Source of the DNA: SZUA-36 sp963759155
GTDB lineage: Bacteria; Pseudomonadota; Gammaproteobacteria; Xanthomonadales; SZUA-36
Reading direction: 5' to 3'
DNA length: 64,000 nt
NCBI GenBank assembly: GCA_963759155.1
Contig: CAVWXX010000005.1
Span: 576,722 to 640,721, forward strand
Made by a program: the position numbers and the translations under genes. Positions 37,027 through 45,145 of this stretch are shown here, one piece after another. The notes beneath the pieces were generated by a model. The model made no database searches. It was not told the DNA's origin and saw only the letters and a list, made by a program, of their open reading frames with translations. Numbering within the stretch: the stretch's first letter is position 1; each line of letters opens with the position of its first letter.

Positions 37027-37593
37027 ATGCGAAACCGGGGGAAAATCACCTATTGGAATGAAGAAAAAGGCTACGGTTTCATCACCCCAGCCTCAAGCGC
37101 CAAGCAGGTATTCGTCCACATCCGCGCATTCAAAAATCGCCATCTACCACCCGAACTCAACCAGGTAGTCCTGTACTCGTTATCCACCGACAAACAGGGC
37201 CGCCCATGCGCCGTTAAGGTGACACGGGCAAGCGAAATACCATCCGGAAGTTCAAAATCAATCACCCGGTTATTCCTCATTCTGATGGCGATTGGTTTCA
37301 TCGCGGTTGTTGGTTGGTCGGTCCCGGTATACAACATGCCCATTCAGATTCTGTACCTGTACCTGGCAGCCAGTGGGTTCACTTTTTTGGTCTATGCAAA
37401 GGACAAATGGGCCGCGCGGAGGGGTCGCTGGCGTACAAAGGAAAGCACACTGCATACATTGGCACTGATTGGCGGATGGCCGGGTGCGGTGATTGCCCAG
37501 CAGTTGTTGCGACATAAGTCGCGGAAAGATGCTTTTCAGTCAGATAATGATGCGGCTGCCAGTGAGCCCATGGAACAGTTTTTGAGGTGTTAA
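37027..37593 (+). CDS. Cold-shock domain fused to DUF1294 membrane domain
   Basis: 188 residues. N-terminal CSD (about 1-66: RGKITYWNEEKGYGFITP, QVFVHIRAF), then three transmembrane helices forming DUF1294 (FLVYAKDKWAARRGRWRTKESTLHTLALIGGWPGAVIAQQLLRHKSRKDAF). A known architecture in Gammaproteobacteria; presumed nucleic-acid-binding membrane protein. Its 3' end overlaps the convergent oxidoreductase gene by 54 bp. Confidence 0.93.
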   Translation: MRNRGKITYWNEEKGYGFITPASSAKQVFVHIRAFKNRHLPPELNQVVLYSLSTDKQGRPCAVKVTRASEIPSGSSKSITRLFLILMAIGFIAVVGWSVPVYNMPIQILYLYLAASGFTFLVYAKDKWAARRGRWRTKESTLHTLALIGGWPGAVIAQQLLRHKSRKDAFQSDNDAAASEPMEQFLRC

Positions 37594-38766
37594 CTGCGGC
37601 AGCAAAAGCCGACGCGTGGCCAGCAATGCCCGGTCCACCACATCTACCGAGTATCGCAACGGTTCTTCCGGCGATGCGAGACGCGCCATGGTGTATTGGT
37701 AGACCCCTTCTTTTGCAGTGGCGATCAGCGGGCTCGCGATGATGCTTTCGCCAGCGAGCAGCCAGGTGGTTATATCGCCGAAGGAAATCAACATTGGCAT
37801 GGGTGCAGCCCGGAATCGTTTCAATCCCCGATTGCTGAGCAGGCGTGTGATGTTGTCGCCAGCGACCTCACCCATGTCCATCGCATAATAAGCCTGCTTG
37901 CGGACCGGTTCAGGCAGGCCTGCACAATCACCGGCAATGAAAATATTTTCCGCGTAGCGACTCTTGAGGGTGTCATCCACAGGCAGCCACTTATCACCGG
38001 CGGCGCTGAGCCCTGAGTCGCGCAGAAAATCGGGTAATGTCGTGCCAGCAGACCAGATGCATAGATCCGCAGCCAGTTTTTCACCACTTGCGAGGGTCAC
38101 GCTGCGGGCCTCCACTTTTGCAACAGCAGCGTCTGTGTGCAGTGTTACCGGGTACGGCGCGAAGCGTTGTATAGCATCGTCGGCCAGGCGCTTGGTTTGT
38201 CGTTCGAGAATACGTGAATGACGCTCAACGACATGAATATCAAATTCGTCACCTTGTTGCCGTCGCCGTAGAATCTCTCCCAAGGCTTCGATGCCGGACA
38301 CGCCACCACCGACAATCACGATAGAGGCGCGGCGTTGGCGTCGAGCGAGTCTGTCGAGCCGGTCTGCGATACGCACGGCATCATCTACATAACGTAGCCC
38401 CAAAGCATGTTTGTCTATACCCTCGATACCGGAAGACTTTCTCTGGCTGCCAGCAGCGATCAGGCAGGCATCATATGGCAGCACCAGCCCGCCCTCGGTA
38501 CACACCACATTACTGTCCCGGTCGATATGAGTTACGCAATCGTGTACGAATTTATGACCATAGCGGCTAACGCACTCCGCGCGTGGTAGCACAACGTTCT
38601 CGCGGTTTTTCACTCCGGATAGTATTTCGTGGATATTGGGTGTCCACTCAAACTCCGCGCGCGCGTCAACTACCGTCACATCGTGATCAGGGGACAGGCG
38701 GGATGCGGCAACAAGCCCGGCAAAGTTACCGCCGATAATGACGACGCGTGATTTGGATGAAGTCAT
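37540..38766 (-). CDS. NDH-2-like NAD(P)/FAD-dependent oxidoreductase
   Basis: 408 residues. N-terminal FAD motif VVIIGGNFAGLVAASRL, second Rossmann motif IVIVGGGVSGIEALGEIL for NAD(P)H, LCIWSAGTTLPDFLRDSGL and the FAD-binding ENIFIAGDCAGLP. Resembles type II NADH dehydrogenases or sulfide:quinone-like enzymes, but lacks the conserved cysteine pair expected for sulfide oxidation in the segments I can read. Peripheral membrane quinone reduction is likely (inference). Confidence 0.88.
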   Translation of the reverse strand: MTSSKSRVVIIGGNFAGLVAASRLSPDHDVTVVDARAEFEWTPNIHEILSGVKNRENVVLPRAECVSRYGHKFVHDCVTHIDRDSNVVCTEGGLVLPYDACLIAAGSQRKSSGIEGIDKHALGLRYVDDAVRIADRLDRLARRQRRASIVIVGGGVSGIEALGEILRRRQQGDEFDIHVVERHSRILERQTKRLADDAIQRFAPYPVTLHTDAAVAKVEARSVTLASGEKLAADLCIWSAGTTLPDFLRDSGLSAAGDKWLPVDDTLKSRYAENIFIAGDCAGLPEPVRKQAYYAMDMGEVAGDNITRLLSNRGLKRFRAAPMPMLISFGDITTWLLAGESIIASPLIATAKEGVYQYTMARLASPEEPLRYSVDVVDRALLATRRLLLPQLTPQKLFHGLTGSRIII

Positions 38767-38884
38767 GACTGTTTAACCTGACAACCGTGGTTGCGTGAAC
38801 AAGGCAGGCGATTATAGCCGCGTACGACTTAGATTGTGAGTTGAGGGTGAGAAATCAGCGATCGATTGCATAGCGCGCTTCCTT

Positions 38885-38928
38885 CTTCAGTCCATTATCC
38901 AGGGTCAGCAAAGACGTGCTGGTTTGCT
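38885..38928 (-). pseudogene. 44-bp copy of the PIN toxin gene 3' region
   Basis: Identical except one base to 41125-41168 inside the PIN-domain toxin gene. It marks a recombination junction at the start of the patchwork region. Confidence 0.8.
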
Positions 38929-38961
38929 TTTTGATGTATCCGGCCCATTATTTACTTAATT

Positions 38962-39246
38962 TTACTTAGTGAGGTGACTAACCAGGCGAATAACATCCTT
39001 GTCGCTTTGGGCCTTTGTAACAGTTAAAGCTTTATTGGTTTTAGAGATAGTGTGGAAAAGATCTATGCATTGATTGGGAATATTGACTCTCTGTTTCAGT
39101 AACATCCACTTCATGATTTCAGATGTACTAAATAGCTCTCTTCGACCTTCGGGGGACAGTTTACTTAAATCACACAGCCTATTCGCCCATTCAGGTGTAG
39201 TGGCATAGTTAAACTGGCCACCTGAAACACTATACGGAAAATCATT
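38962..39246 (-). pseudogene. Start-less open frame, C-terminal gene fragment
   Basis: A 94-codon frame open from after a TGA (39247-39249) to TAA (38962-38964), with no ATG/GTG/TTG at its head. It reads NDFPYSVSGGQFNYATTPEW..., then LSKLSPEGRRELFSTSEIMKWMLL..., ending VIRLVSHLTK. The composition is protein-like. It runs through the 113-bp inverted-repeat element, so either the element is derived from coding sequence or it fused to one. Family not recognised. Confidence 0.5.
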
Positions 39247-39263
39247 TCAGTAAACTGTCCCCC
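39151..39263. repeat. 113-bp inverted-end element (MITE-like), copy 1
   Basis: Perfect 15-bp terminal inverted repeats GGGGGACAGTTTACT (39151-39165) and AGTAAACTGTCCCCC (39249-39263). A copy with only a few differences lies at 44118-44229. The shared block extends three bases left (TTC) and six bases right (GATATC). Confidence 0.85.
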
Positions 39264-39269
39264 GATATC

Positions 39270-39628
39270 GCAACAGCGGGTAAAATTCTAAATCTTCACT
39301 GTTGGCTTCTGCAGGTAGCGCCTAATGAAAACCACCACCCACATACCCCATTCATCAAATACCTCCCAGGCACTTGCTTTTGGGGAATAATAGAATGCTT
39401 ACAGCCTGTGAAAAGAAGTGGAAATTGGCGTCATTCAGAGTCAAAAGGTAACTCTGGAAGATTCTTGAGATTGGTAAGATAGCGTTCTTCGTTGTAAGGG
39501 GTTTTGTTTTTGAGGGTCTCGAATACTTCTACCGATAAGACACTCGCTATGTACCTCATGGCATTTTCTCTCGATTCACCCAATGACATTAATCTATCGA
39601 GTGTAATTCGAGTCTCAGGCGGATCGTT
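39270..39628. repeat. Direct duplication A, copy 1 (359 bp)
   Basis: Nearly identical to 41644-42003 (one G/A difference and a one-base indel near CTTTTGGGG/CTTTTGGGCG seen by eye). It contains the 3' two thirds of the gene at 39431-39727 plus ~160 bp downstream of it. Confidence 0.92.
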
Positions 39629-39727
39629 ATCCTGAATTTGATTTTCCACGACCTCAACCAAGGCCTCACCGGCCAGCTGACCATCCGGGGTATCTGCTTG
39701 TACGATGTTACGTTTTCTTTTCTTCAT
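39431..39727 (-). CDS. Small conserved hypothetical protein
   Basis: 98 residues, basic N-terminus (MKKRKRN), then QDNDPPETRITLDRLMSLGESRENAMRYIASVLSVEVFETLKNKTPYNEERYLTNLKNLPELPF. It is helical and looks like a small domain otherwise found in larger proteins; no function assigned. The C-terminal 66 codons are duplicated at 41806-42003. Confidence 0.65.
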   Translation of the reverse strand: MKKRKRNIVQADTPDGQLAGEALVEVVENQIQDNDPPETRITLDRLMSLGESRENAMRYIASVLSVEVFETLKNKTPYNEERYLTNLKNLPELPFDSE

Positions 39728-39778
39728 TCGAATAGAATGCTATCTCAGTTTCAGGCCAGAAAACAACATTATTGGCGA

Positions 39779-39824
39779 AAAAGGGGCTGGATACATTTTT
39801 GCTTAAGTGTATCCGGCCCCTTTT
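39779..39824. repeat. Palindrome, GGCCGGATACATTT family, copy 1
   Basis: Arms AAAAGGGGC-GGATACA and TGTATCC-GCCCCTTTT with one mismatch. Same design as 43228-43263, and a half copy (TGTATCCGGCCC) is at about 38935. A second family of small palindromes in this window. Confidence 0.8.
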
Positions 39825-39897
39825 AGTTTGGATCTGCCCAACAACCGTCACATCGAGAGTATGTCAAGCCGACTACTTTCAATATTATAATAGAGCC

Positions 39898-40848
39898 ATG
39901 GGTATCTTCTGCCTCTCAAAGCCGGGTTCCGCACAGGCCATTGTTGACGAAATTGCCGAGGCCGCAGAGGAGCGGCCATTTTCATCAGTGGAAGAGATCA
40001 ACGCGTTTGCTAAACAGCGAATGAACCAGCGCAACCAAAGGGCGCTGGACGAGTTTTGCGGGCTATCGCCCGAACAGATGACCCAATTGCTTTACTCACC
40101 GTTTGATTCACCGGAAACCGTGTGTTTTAACCCGGACGTTGCGTCAACCCGGGATACAGAAATCATGCGGGTGTTCATTCCGCTGATGGAGGCCATCGGC
40201 GAAAGCGGCCTGAAAACGACTGCGAAGGGCAATCTGCCGCTGAAGTTTTGCAAAGCAATGGCAGAGCAGTTACGGCAGGCAGATGGCCAAGAAGGTGAGG
40301 GCACCCGCCTGTTGCGTATTGGGGGTATTAGCAGCGAGGTGGACCTTGAAGTATTGCATTGCACCCGCCTGGTGGCACAACTTGCCGGGCTCATCCGCAA
40401 GTATCGCGGAAAATTTGTTCTGACCAAAAAATGCAAAAAGATGCTGGTTTCGGAGGCTTATGACAAAATATATCTCGAACTTTTTAAGGCGTACACCACA
40501 AAATTCAACTGGGGCTACAGGGATGGATATCCCGAGGCCGGGATAGTGCAGCACTCCTTTCTCTACACGCTTTTTCTGCTGGCCTCATTTGGTAACACCC
40601 AACAACCCCAGCAGTTCTACGAAGACAAGTTCCTGGCGGCCTTTCCAATGGCGCTGGATATGTTTCACGAGAACTCATATAGTACCGCCGAAGATGAAGC
40701 CCGCCGTTGCTATTTCCTGCGTTCAATAGACCGGTTTGCCGCTTATTTTGGCCTGGCGGAACTCAATTTGAAGCCACGTCAGTCATACCGGGAAAAATAC
40801 CTGGTGCGCAAATCGATACTGCTTGATCGTTTCGTGAGTTTTAATTAG
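39898..40848 (+). CDS. Hypothetical protein, unrecognised
   Basis: 316 residues from ATG 39898; the frame is open earlier but would read through the palindrome at 39779, so the later start is preferred. Cytoplasmic, helical, with Cys residues in HCTRLVAQLAGLIRKYRGKFVLTKKCKKML and an aromatic C-terminal part (FNWGYRDGYPEAGIVQHSFLYTLFLLASFG). No catalytic motif recognised. Confidence 0.7.
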   Translation: MGIFCLSKPGSAQAIVDEIAEAAEERPFSSVEEINAFAKQRMNQRNQRALDEFCGLSPEQMTQLLYSPFDSPETVCFNPDVASTRDTEIMRVFIPLMEAIGESGLKTTAKGNLPLKFCKAMAEQLRQADGQEGEGTRLLRIGGISSEVDLEVLHCTRLVAQLAGLIRKYRGKFVLTKKCKKMLVSEAYDKIYLELFKAYTTKFNWGYRDGYPEAGIVQHSFLYTLFLLASFGNTQQPQQFYEDKFLAAFPMALDMFHENSYSTAEDEARRCYFLRSIDRFAAYFGLAELNLKPRQSYREKYLVRKSILLDRFVSFN

Positions 40849-40849
40849 G

Positions 40850-41080
40850 TTAAGAACCGTATTGCCTCTCTCTGCCCTTTCTGATTACATCCACAATTTC
40901 GGCAGAAGACAAACCCAGATCAACGCCCTTCACATCCAGCGGGGATTTTTTGGGTGGTGCCGGTTTCAGGAAAAATGTTTCGCCATCTCTCTTTTTGATG
41001 CAAACAACGCCTTCTTTTTTTGCTTCATCCAGGATTGCTGCAAAGGACTGCCGTGCTTCTGTAAAACTGTACTCTCTCAT
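40850..41080 (-). CDS. Phd/YefM-like antitoxin
   Basis: 76 residues. REYSFTEARQSFAAILDEAKKEGVVCIKKRDGETFFLKP is the prevent-host-death DNA-binding/antitoxin pattern, followed by a flexible toxin-binding tail. Its ATG overlaps the toxin TGA (ATGA), giving a toxin-first order, the reverse of most vapBC operons. Confidence 0.87.
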   Translation of the reverse strand: MREYSFTEARQSFAAILDEAKKEGVVCIKKRDGETFFLKPAPPKKSPLDVKGVDLGLSSAEIVDVIRKGRERQYGS

Positions 41081-41475
41081 TGCATTACCTCCAGTACATG
41101 AACACCAACCTGCTGAGCTACGGACTTCAATCCATTATCCAGGGTCAGCAAAGACGTGCTGGTTTGCTGGGCGCATTGGATAAGGTAGGCATCATAGGCA
41201 TAAATGTTTTGAGCTTTTGATATTTCCAGCGTCGCCTCGAGTGGAACATCAACAAATTTGATCGGTATACCGCTATAAACTGTAAGTGCTTGCTGTGCTC
41301 GCCTAATATCCAGTTTTTGGCTCTTAAACATCGAGGAAAAAGCATTTCCAATTTCCCAATGCACCGAGGCAGGAGCGTATAGCGAGCAGTTCGCAGTTAA
41401 ATCCACGATACTTTGTTTTGAAGCTTCATTACCAATCACGGCAATTAATGCTGAAGTATCAATTGTGATGTACAT
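41077..41475 (-). CDS. PIN-domain toxin (VapC-like)
   Basis: About 132 residues from ATG 41475 (41502 is the upstream alternative). Acidic PIN residues: Asp in ITIDTSALIAVI, Glu in VHWEIGNAF, Asp in YAYDAYLIQCA and Asp in LLTLDNGL. RNA-cleaving toxin of a type II module with the Phd-like protein. A 44-bp piece of its 3' part is duplicated at 38885. Confidence 0.88.
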   Translation of the reverse strand: MYITIDTSALIAVIGNEASKQSIVDLTANCSLYAPASVHWEIGNAFSSMFKSQKLDIRRAQQALTVYSGIPIKFVDVPLEATLEISKAQNIYAYDAYLIQCAQQTSTSLLTLDNGLKSVAQQVGVHVLEVMQ

Positions 41476-41604
41476 ATGTACATGATAGCTAATCATGTGC
41501 AATTTTTATAGTGAGTTTTATCCTTTATTGTTGTCATCGATGCCTTTAAAGTTTGTAGGCCTGCGAATGAATAACTCAGTTTGCCGTGAGGAGGTGAGTA
41601 ATGG

Positions 41605-41644
41605 CCGGTCTTGATGTACACAAGTTACGAGAAAGGCGTTATTG
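41605..41644 (+). pseudogene. 40-bp copy of DUF2779 gene sequence
   Basis: Identical to 44386-44425 inside the DUF2779 gene (CCGGTCTTGATGTACACAAG onward). It abuts duplication A exactly at 41644. Confidence 0.8.
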
Positions 41645-42003
41645 CAACAGCGGGTAAAATTCTAAATCTTCACTGTTGGCTTCTGCAGGTAGCGCCTAAT
41701 GAAAACCACCACCCACATACCCCATTCATCAAATACCTCCCAGGCACTTGCTTTTGGGCGAATAATAGAATGCTTACAGCCTGTGAAAAGAAGTGGAAAT
41801 TGGCGTCATTCAGAGTCAAAAGGTAACTCTGGAAGATTCTTGAGATTGGTAAGATAGCGTTCTTCGTTGTAAGGGGTTTTGTTTTTGAGGGTCTCGAATA
41901 CTTCTACCGATAAGACACTCGCTATATACCTCATGGCATTTTCTCTCGATTCACCCAATGACATTAATCTATCGAGTGTAATTCGAGTCTCAGGCGGATC
42001 GTT
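41644..42003. repeat. Direct duplication A, copy 2 (360 bp)
   Basis: Second copy of 39270-39628. Left flank is the DUF2779 fragment; right flank is the HigA-like gene. Confidence 0.92.
41806..42003 (-). pseudogene. 5'-truncated copy of the 39431 gene
   Basis: Carries the last 66 codons and stop of the 39431-39727 gene within duplication A, without its start. Probably not expressed. Confidence 0.85.
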
Positions 42004-42012
42004 TAGAGCACG

Positions 42013-42375
42013 CTAGCCAACATGACTGGATAGTTCTTGTCCAGCGGCAGAATCAACTGTTTTCAGGTCTACCCGTTTCCCATCAATTACCAATGGCGTC
42101 ACTTTCAGGCATGGTGAAATCTGCTTTGCTATTTCCAGATCATAATGGGCCTGAAGGTTCACCCAGTACTGCGCAGTTGTTCCAAGCGAAGCACCGATTA
42201 GACGTGCCATTGGTGCGGAAATTGACGATTTACCGGTCAGGATTCGGCTGATCTGAATGGGTGCCTTGCCTATACTTTTCGCCAATGCATAGGCAGTGAG
42301 ACCCAATTCATCAAGAGTTTCCCGTAATAGTTCACCTGGGTGAACCGGTGGCATAGTTTGCATTTTTTTAATCAT
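42013..42375 (-). CDS. higA: HigA-family antitoxin, orphan
   Basis: About 120 residues from ATG 42375; the frame is open to 42501 but the extra 42 residues do not look like the family. MPPVHPGELLRETLDELGLTAYALAKSIGKAPIQISRILTGKSSISAPMARLIGASLGTTAQYWVNLQAHYDLEIA is the HigA/VapI HTH pattern. No HigB/RelE toxin precedes it, and duplication A ends 9 bp beyond its stop, so the toxin may have been lost. Confidence 0.85.
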   Translation of the reverse strand: MIKKMQTMPPVHPGELLRETLDELGLTAYALAKSIGKAPIQISRILTGKSSISAPMARLIGASLGTTAQYWVNLQAHYDLEIAKQISPCLKVTPLVIDGKRVDLKTVDSAAGQELSSHVG

Positions 42376-42665
42376 GGTTTCAGCTTCACCCTGCTTTGTG
42401 ATAGTCCACAATTCCCACATCATGAGCATTACCGTTTTTCCATACAAAGCACACTCGGTATTGTTGATTGATTCATATACTGAACTGGCCTTTTCGATCA
42501 CCCAGTAATTGCTCCAGGCGATTGGATGGGGGTATTTTTAAGTCTTCTAATTGTTACTAACCCGGCCCCTTTACACTTCTTCTTACACGGATCAGCTCTA
42601 AAATCCGATATTCATCCTTTCACCAATAGATCATTCTCACTTGATGAGTTTGAAACGAAATATAA

Positions 42666-42681
42666 GTACCAAATATGGTAC
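42666..42681. promoter_or_regulatory. Palindromic operator of toxin-antitoxin remnant
   Basis: GTACCA-AATA-TGGTAC, about 50 bp before the toxin remnant; probably the binding site of the HTH antitoxin encoded at 42848. Confidence 0.5.
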
Positions 42682-42718
42682 ACTTGATTCGAGAAAGGAT
42701 AGTCGGAGTTTCCACAAG

Positions 42719-42851
42719 GTCTTTTTTTATTGCACGGCCTCAGGACGGGAACCTGTCCGTGAATGGCTAAAGAAGATCGACCCCGCCGGCCGCCGATCTG
42801 GCCTTGGCGAAAGAGCGTCTGGCCACTTTCAGAGTTGGGAGAAAATCATGA
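42719..42851 (+). pseudogene. RelE/Gp49-type toxin with internal deletion
   Basis: The 5' part reads VFFYCTASGREPVREWLKKIDPAGRR, the N-terminal signature of phage-derived Gp49-like/HigB toxins. At about 42790 the reading jumps to another frame coding DLALAKERLATFRVGRKS and a TGA at 42849, the normal C-terminus of the same family. The ~60 residues between are missing and the two parts are out of frame. The toxin is dead; the antitoxin ATG (42848) still overlaps the old stop. Confidence 0.82.
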
Positions 42852-43153
42852 TCAAGGACAATAAACATATCGGCAGCAGCTTGAATGATTTCCTGGCAGA
42901 AGAGGGCTTGCTCGAATCCAGTCAGTCTGTTGCCATCAAGCGAGTTATTTCCTGGCAATTGACCCAGTTCATGAAAAAGGAAAATGTGTCGAAAGCCGCC
43001 ATGGCTGCGCGTATGAACACCAGTCGCTCTGCATTGGATCGCCTGCTCGACCCGGATAACGAATCTGTGACTTTAAACACCTTGCAAAACGCCGCCCGCG
43101 CAATCGGTGCCCACTTGGAAATGAAACTAGTGTTTGAAGGCAGGGCGGCCTGA
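42848..43153 (+). CDS. HTH antitoxin of a broken toxin-antitoxin pair
   Basis: About 101 residues. GSSLNDFLAEEGLLESSQSVAIKRVISWQLTQFMKKENVSKAAMAARMNTSRSALDRLLDPDNESVTLNTLQNAARAIG is the XRE-type antitoxin accompanying Gp49-like toxins. GGGAGA precedes the ATG. Intact although its toxin is deleted, as expected when antitoxin loss is selected against or simply later. Confidence 0.85.
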   Translation: MIKDNKHIGSSLNDFLAEEGLLESSQSVAIKRVISWQLTQFMKKENVSKAAMAARMNTSRSALDRLLDPDNESVTLNTLQNAARAIGAHLEMKLVFEGRAA

Positions 43154-43227
43154 TCTCTATATAGTCAAATTTCAACCATCAGGTTTTCACGGCTTAATAG
43201 CAATCCAAATGCGACACCGGGAAAACA

Positions 43228-43263
43228 GGGCCGGATACATTTGCCGATAAATGTATCCGGCCC
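43228..43263. repeat. Palindrome, GGCCGGATACATTT family, copy 2
   Basis: Perfect 15-bp arms GGGCCGGATACATTT (43228-43242) and AAATGTATCCGGCCC (43249-43263) around GCCGAT. Confidence 0.87.
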
Positions 43264-43429
43264 CTTTTCCCCCAATCTGACTCCTTTATCCTCTTTTTCC
43301 TATTTAGCAATTCCTACAAGAACCCGCACCTATTGTGACTTCTGTCAGTTTTAAGCGCCCCCTAGACTGGTGACGTGTAAACCAACAACTTATTGAAGGG
43401 TATGGATGAAGAATTTATGTATTGTGAAA

Positions 43430-43447
43430 TATGTCACATATGACATA
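43430..43447. promoter_or_regulatory. Palindromic operator before toxin-antitoxin operon
   Basis: TATGTCA-CATA-TGACATA, 22 bp upstream of the toxin start at 43470. Site for the XRE antitoxin is inferred. Confidence 0.55.
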
Positions 43448-43469
43448 ATGTTTAAAGCAGGCAAGACAG

Positions 43470-43793
43470 GTGGATAAACCACTGGTTTGGCTACATGGGG
43501 CGGTAAAAACGCCACCATTTTCCAAAAAAGCAAGAATTGAGGCAGGAATCTTACTGCGATTACTGCAACGTGGTGAGTTAATTGAAATGCCTCGTTCACG
43601 GCCTATGCCCGTAATTGGGCCACGATGCCATGAGCTGCGTATAACTGACGCAAATGTGAGTTGGCGAATTGTCTATCGGGTTGACGCAGAGGCAATTGTT
43701 TTACTTGAAGTGTTCGCTAAGAAAACAAGTAAAACACCCAATAGAATCATTAATCTCTGTAAAAAAAGGATAAGAGAATATGACAGTGAGTAA
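43470..43793 (+). CDS. RelE/HigB-like toxin (phage Gp49-like family)
   Basis: 107 residues. PLVWLHGAVKTPPFSKKARIEAGILLRLLQRGE, then PRCHELRITDANVSWRIVYRVDAEAIVLLEVFAKKTSKTPNRII is the Gp49-like/HigB-1 RNase toxin pattern. It overlaps the antitoxin by 14 bp, giving toxin-first order. Intact, unlike the related remnant at 42.7 kb. Confidence 0.9.
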   Translation: MDKPLVWLHGAVKTPPFSKKARIEAGILLRLLQRGELIEMPRSRPMPVIGPRCHELRITDANVSWRIVYRVDAEAIVLLEVFAKKTSKTPNRIINLCKKRIREYDSE

Positions 43794-44097
43794 AGCCAGG
43801 CGAGAAAAGCTGGAAAGAAAAGGCTGGAAATTTGGCACCGCAGATGAGTTTTTAGAACTTTCAGCTGATGAGTCTGCATATATTGAATTGAAGCTGGCGC
43901 TGAGCGATAAGTTGAGGGCAAAACGACTGAGTAAGAAATTGACGCAGGTCGACCTCGCGCGAAAAATGAATTCCAGCCAATCCAGAGTGGCAAAAATGGA
44001 ATCCGCAGACCCGGCGGTATCCATTGACCTCCTGATTAAATCCTTGTTAGCGCTTGGTGTTTCAAAGAAGGAACTAGGTCGTTCACTTTCTGATTGA
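43780..44097 (+). CDS. XRE-family antitoxin
   Basis: 105 residues. Leading segment KARREKLERKGWKFGTADEFLELSADE, typical of partners of Gp49-like toxins, then HTH KKLTQVDLARKMNSSQSRVAKMESADPAVSIDLLIKSLLALG. Neutralises the upstream toxin and represses the operon (family knowledge). Confidence 0.9.
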   Translation: MTVSKARREKLERKGWKFGTADEFLELSADESAYIELKLALSDKLRAKRLSKKLTQVDLARKMNSSQSRVAKMESADPAVSIDLLIKSLLALGVSKKELGRSLSD

Positions 44098-44117
44098 TAC
44101 TTGCATATAGGACGTTC

Positions 44118-44229
44118 GGGGGACAGTTTACTTAAATCACACAGCCTATTCGCCCATTCAGGTGTAGTGGCATAGTTAAACTGGCCACCGGAAACACTAT
44201 ACGGAAAATCATTTCAGTAAACTGTCCCC
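44118..44229. repeat. Inverted-end element (MITE-like), copy 2
   Basis: Same element as 39151-39263 with one C fewer in the right end. Its right edge, after GATATC, is exactly where DUF2779 coding sequence begins (44236), so the element truncated that gene. Confidence 0.85.
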
Positions 44230-44235
44230 GATATC

Positions 44236-44763
44236 CGTCCATACCAGAGCCTACCCATTCAGTGGTCATGTCATATTGAAAGATCGCGCAGCCTTGTCGA
44301 ACACAGGGAGTTTCTCGATCTCTCAGGAGATCCACCTATGCGTGCGTTGGCCGAACAATTGGTAGCTGACCTGGAAACCCAAGGCCCGGTCTTGATGTAC
44401 ACAAGTTACGAGAAAGGCGTTATTGGAAACCTGGCGGATATGTTTCCGGACATAGCGGGTGAGCTACAAGCCATCATCAATCGACTGGTTGACCTCCATC
44501 CAGTCACCAAGGCGAATTATTACCATCCGGATATGCTCGGTTCCTGGTCCATCAAGGCTGTGCTGCCGACAATTGCCCCGGAGATGGATTATGAATTGTT
44601 GGAAGGTATCAACGTTGGAACCGAAGCATCGTCCGCTTACCTGGAAGCAATAAATCCTGAAACAAGCGAGGAAAGGCGCGAGGAGATTAGAGTGGACATG
44701 TTGCGGTATTGCAAGCATGACACGGCGGCCATGCTGAAGCTGGTTCAGTTCTTTGCAACGTAG
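44236..44763 (+). pseudogene. DUF2779-domain protein, C-terminal remnant
   Basis: From 44236 the frame reads RPYQSLPIQWSCHIE, then EHREFLDLSGDPPMRALAEQL, MYTSYEKGVIGNLADMFPDIAGEL, LHPVTKANYYHPDMLGSWSIKAVLPTIAPEMDY and LRYCKHDTAAMLKLVQFFA: the C-terminal RNase-H-like half of DUF2779 proteins. The N-terminal ~300 residues are absent, cut at the MITE-like element. An ATG at 44338 could give a 141-residue product. A further 40-bp piece lies at 41605. Confidence 0.87.
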
Positions 44764-45106
44764 TCCGCGGTTTTTCTGTGTGGCGATTGTTGCTCATATG
44801 CACCTCTCTTGTAGCTATTTTGTATGGCTGAGAGGTGTCTAGCAAGGTGGGAGCGATTCAGATCGGGCTTCATAGGCTGAGAGTGATTTAAGGAGGTGAA
44901 AGCGAAGGTTGAGGGGTTATCCAGATGACCCCTGCTGTATAAGGTTTCGAATCGTTCCAGCACTCACCAAGAGTATGCGGATAGGCGCACTTGCGGGTCT
45001 CCGTTGGTGAGTGGGAGTTGTAAGTGGGTAGTTTGGGGGGGTGGGATTTATTGAAAGGTGAGAAACGCGTCATGTACTGATGGTTAGTGACTACCTTGCG
45101 GCGTAA
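44764..45106. other. Non-coding stretch at island boundary
   Basis: No convincing gene or RNA. GC drops here relative to the left backbone. The region separates the patchwork from the defence island. Confidence 0.5.
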
Positions 45107-45145
45107 AATTGGCTACAAGCAACAAAACTCCAGAGGGCGACGCTA

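Noticed and set aside
39151..39263. Insertion sequence
   Set aside because: Too short to encode a transposase and none is nearby; treated as a MITE-like repeat.
44745..44963. 72-codon minus-strand frame downstream of the DUF2779 remnant
   Set aside because: Antisense to the DUF2779 end, low-complexity composition, no ribosome-binding site.
44930..44995. Possible tRNA ending in CACTCACCA with a TTCGAAT loop
   Set aside because: The putative T-stem does not pair and no acceptor or anticodon stem could be formed.
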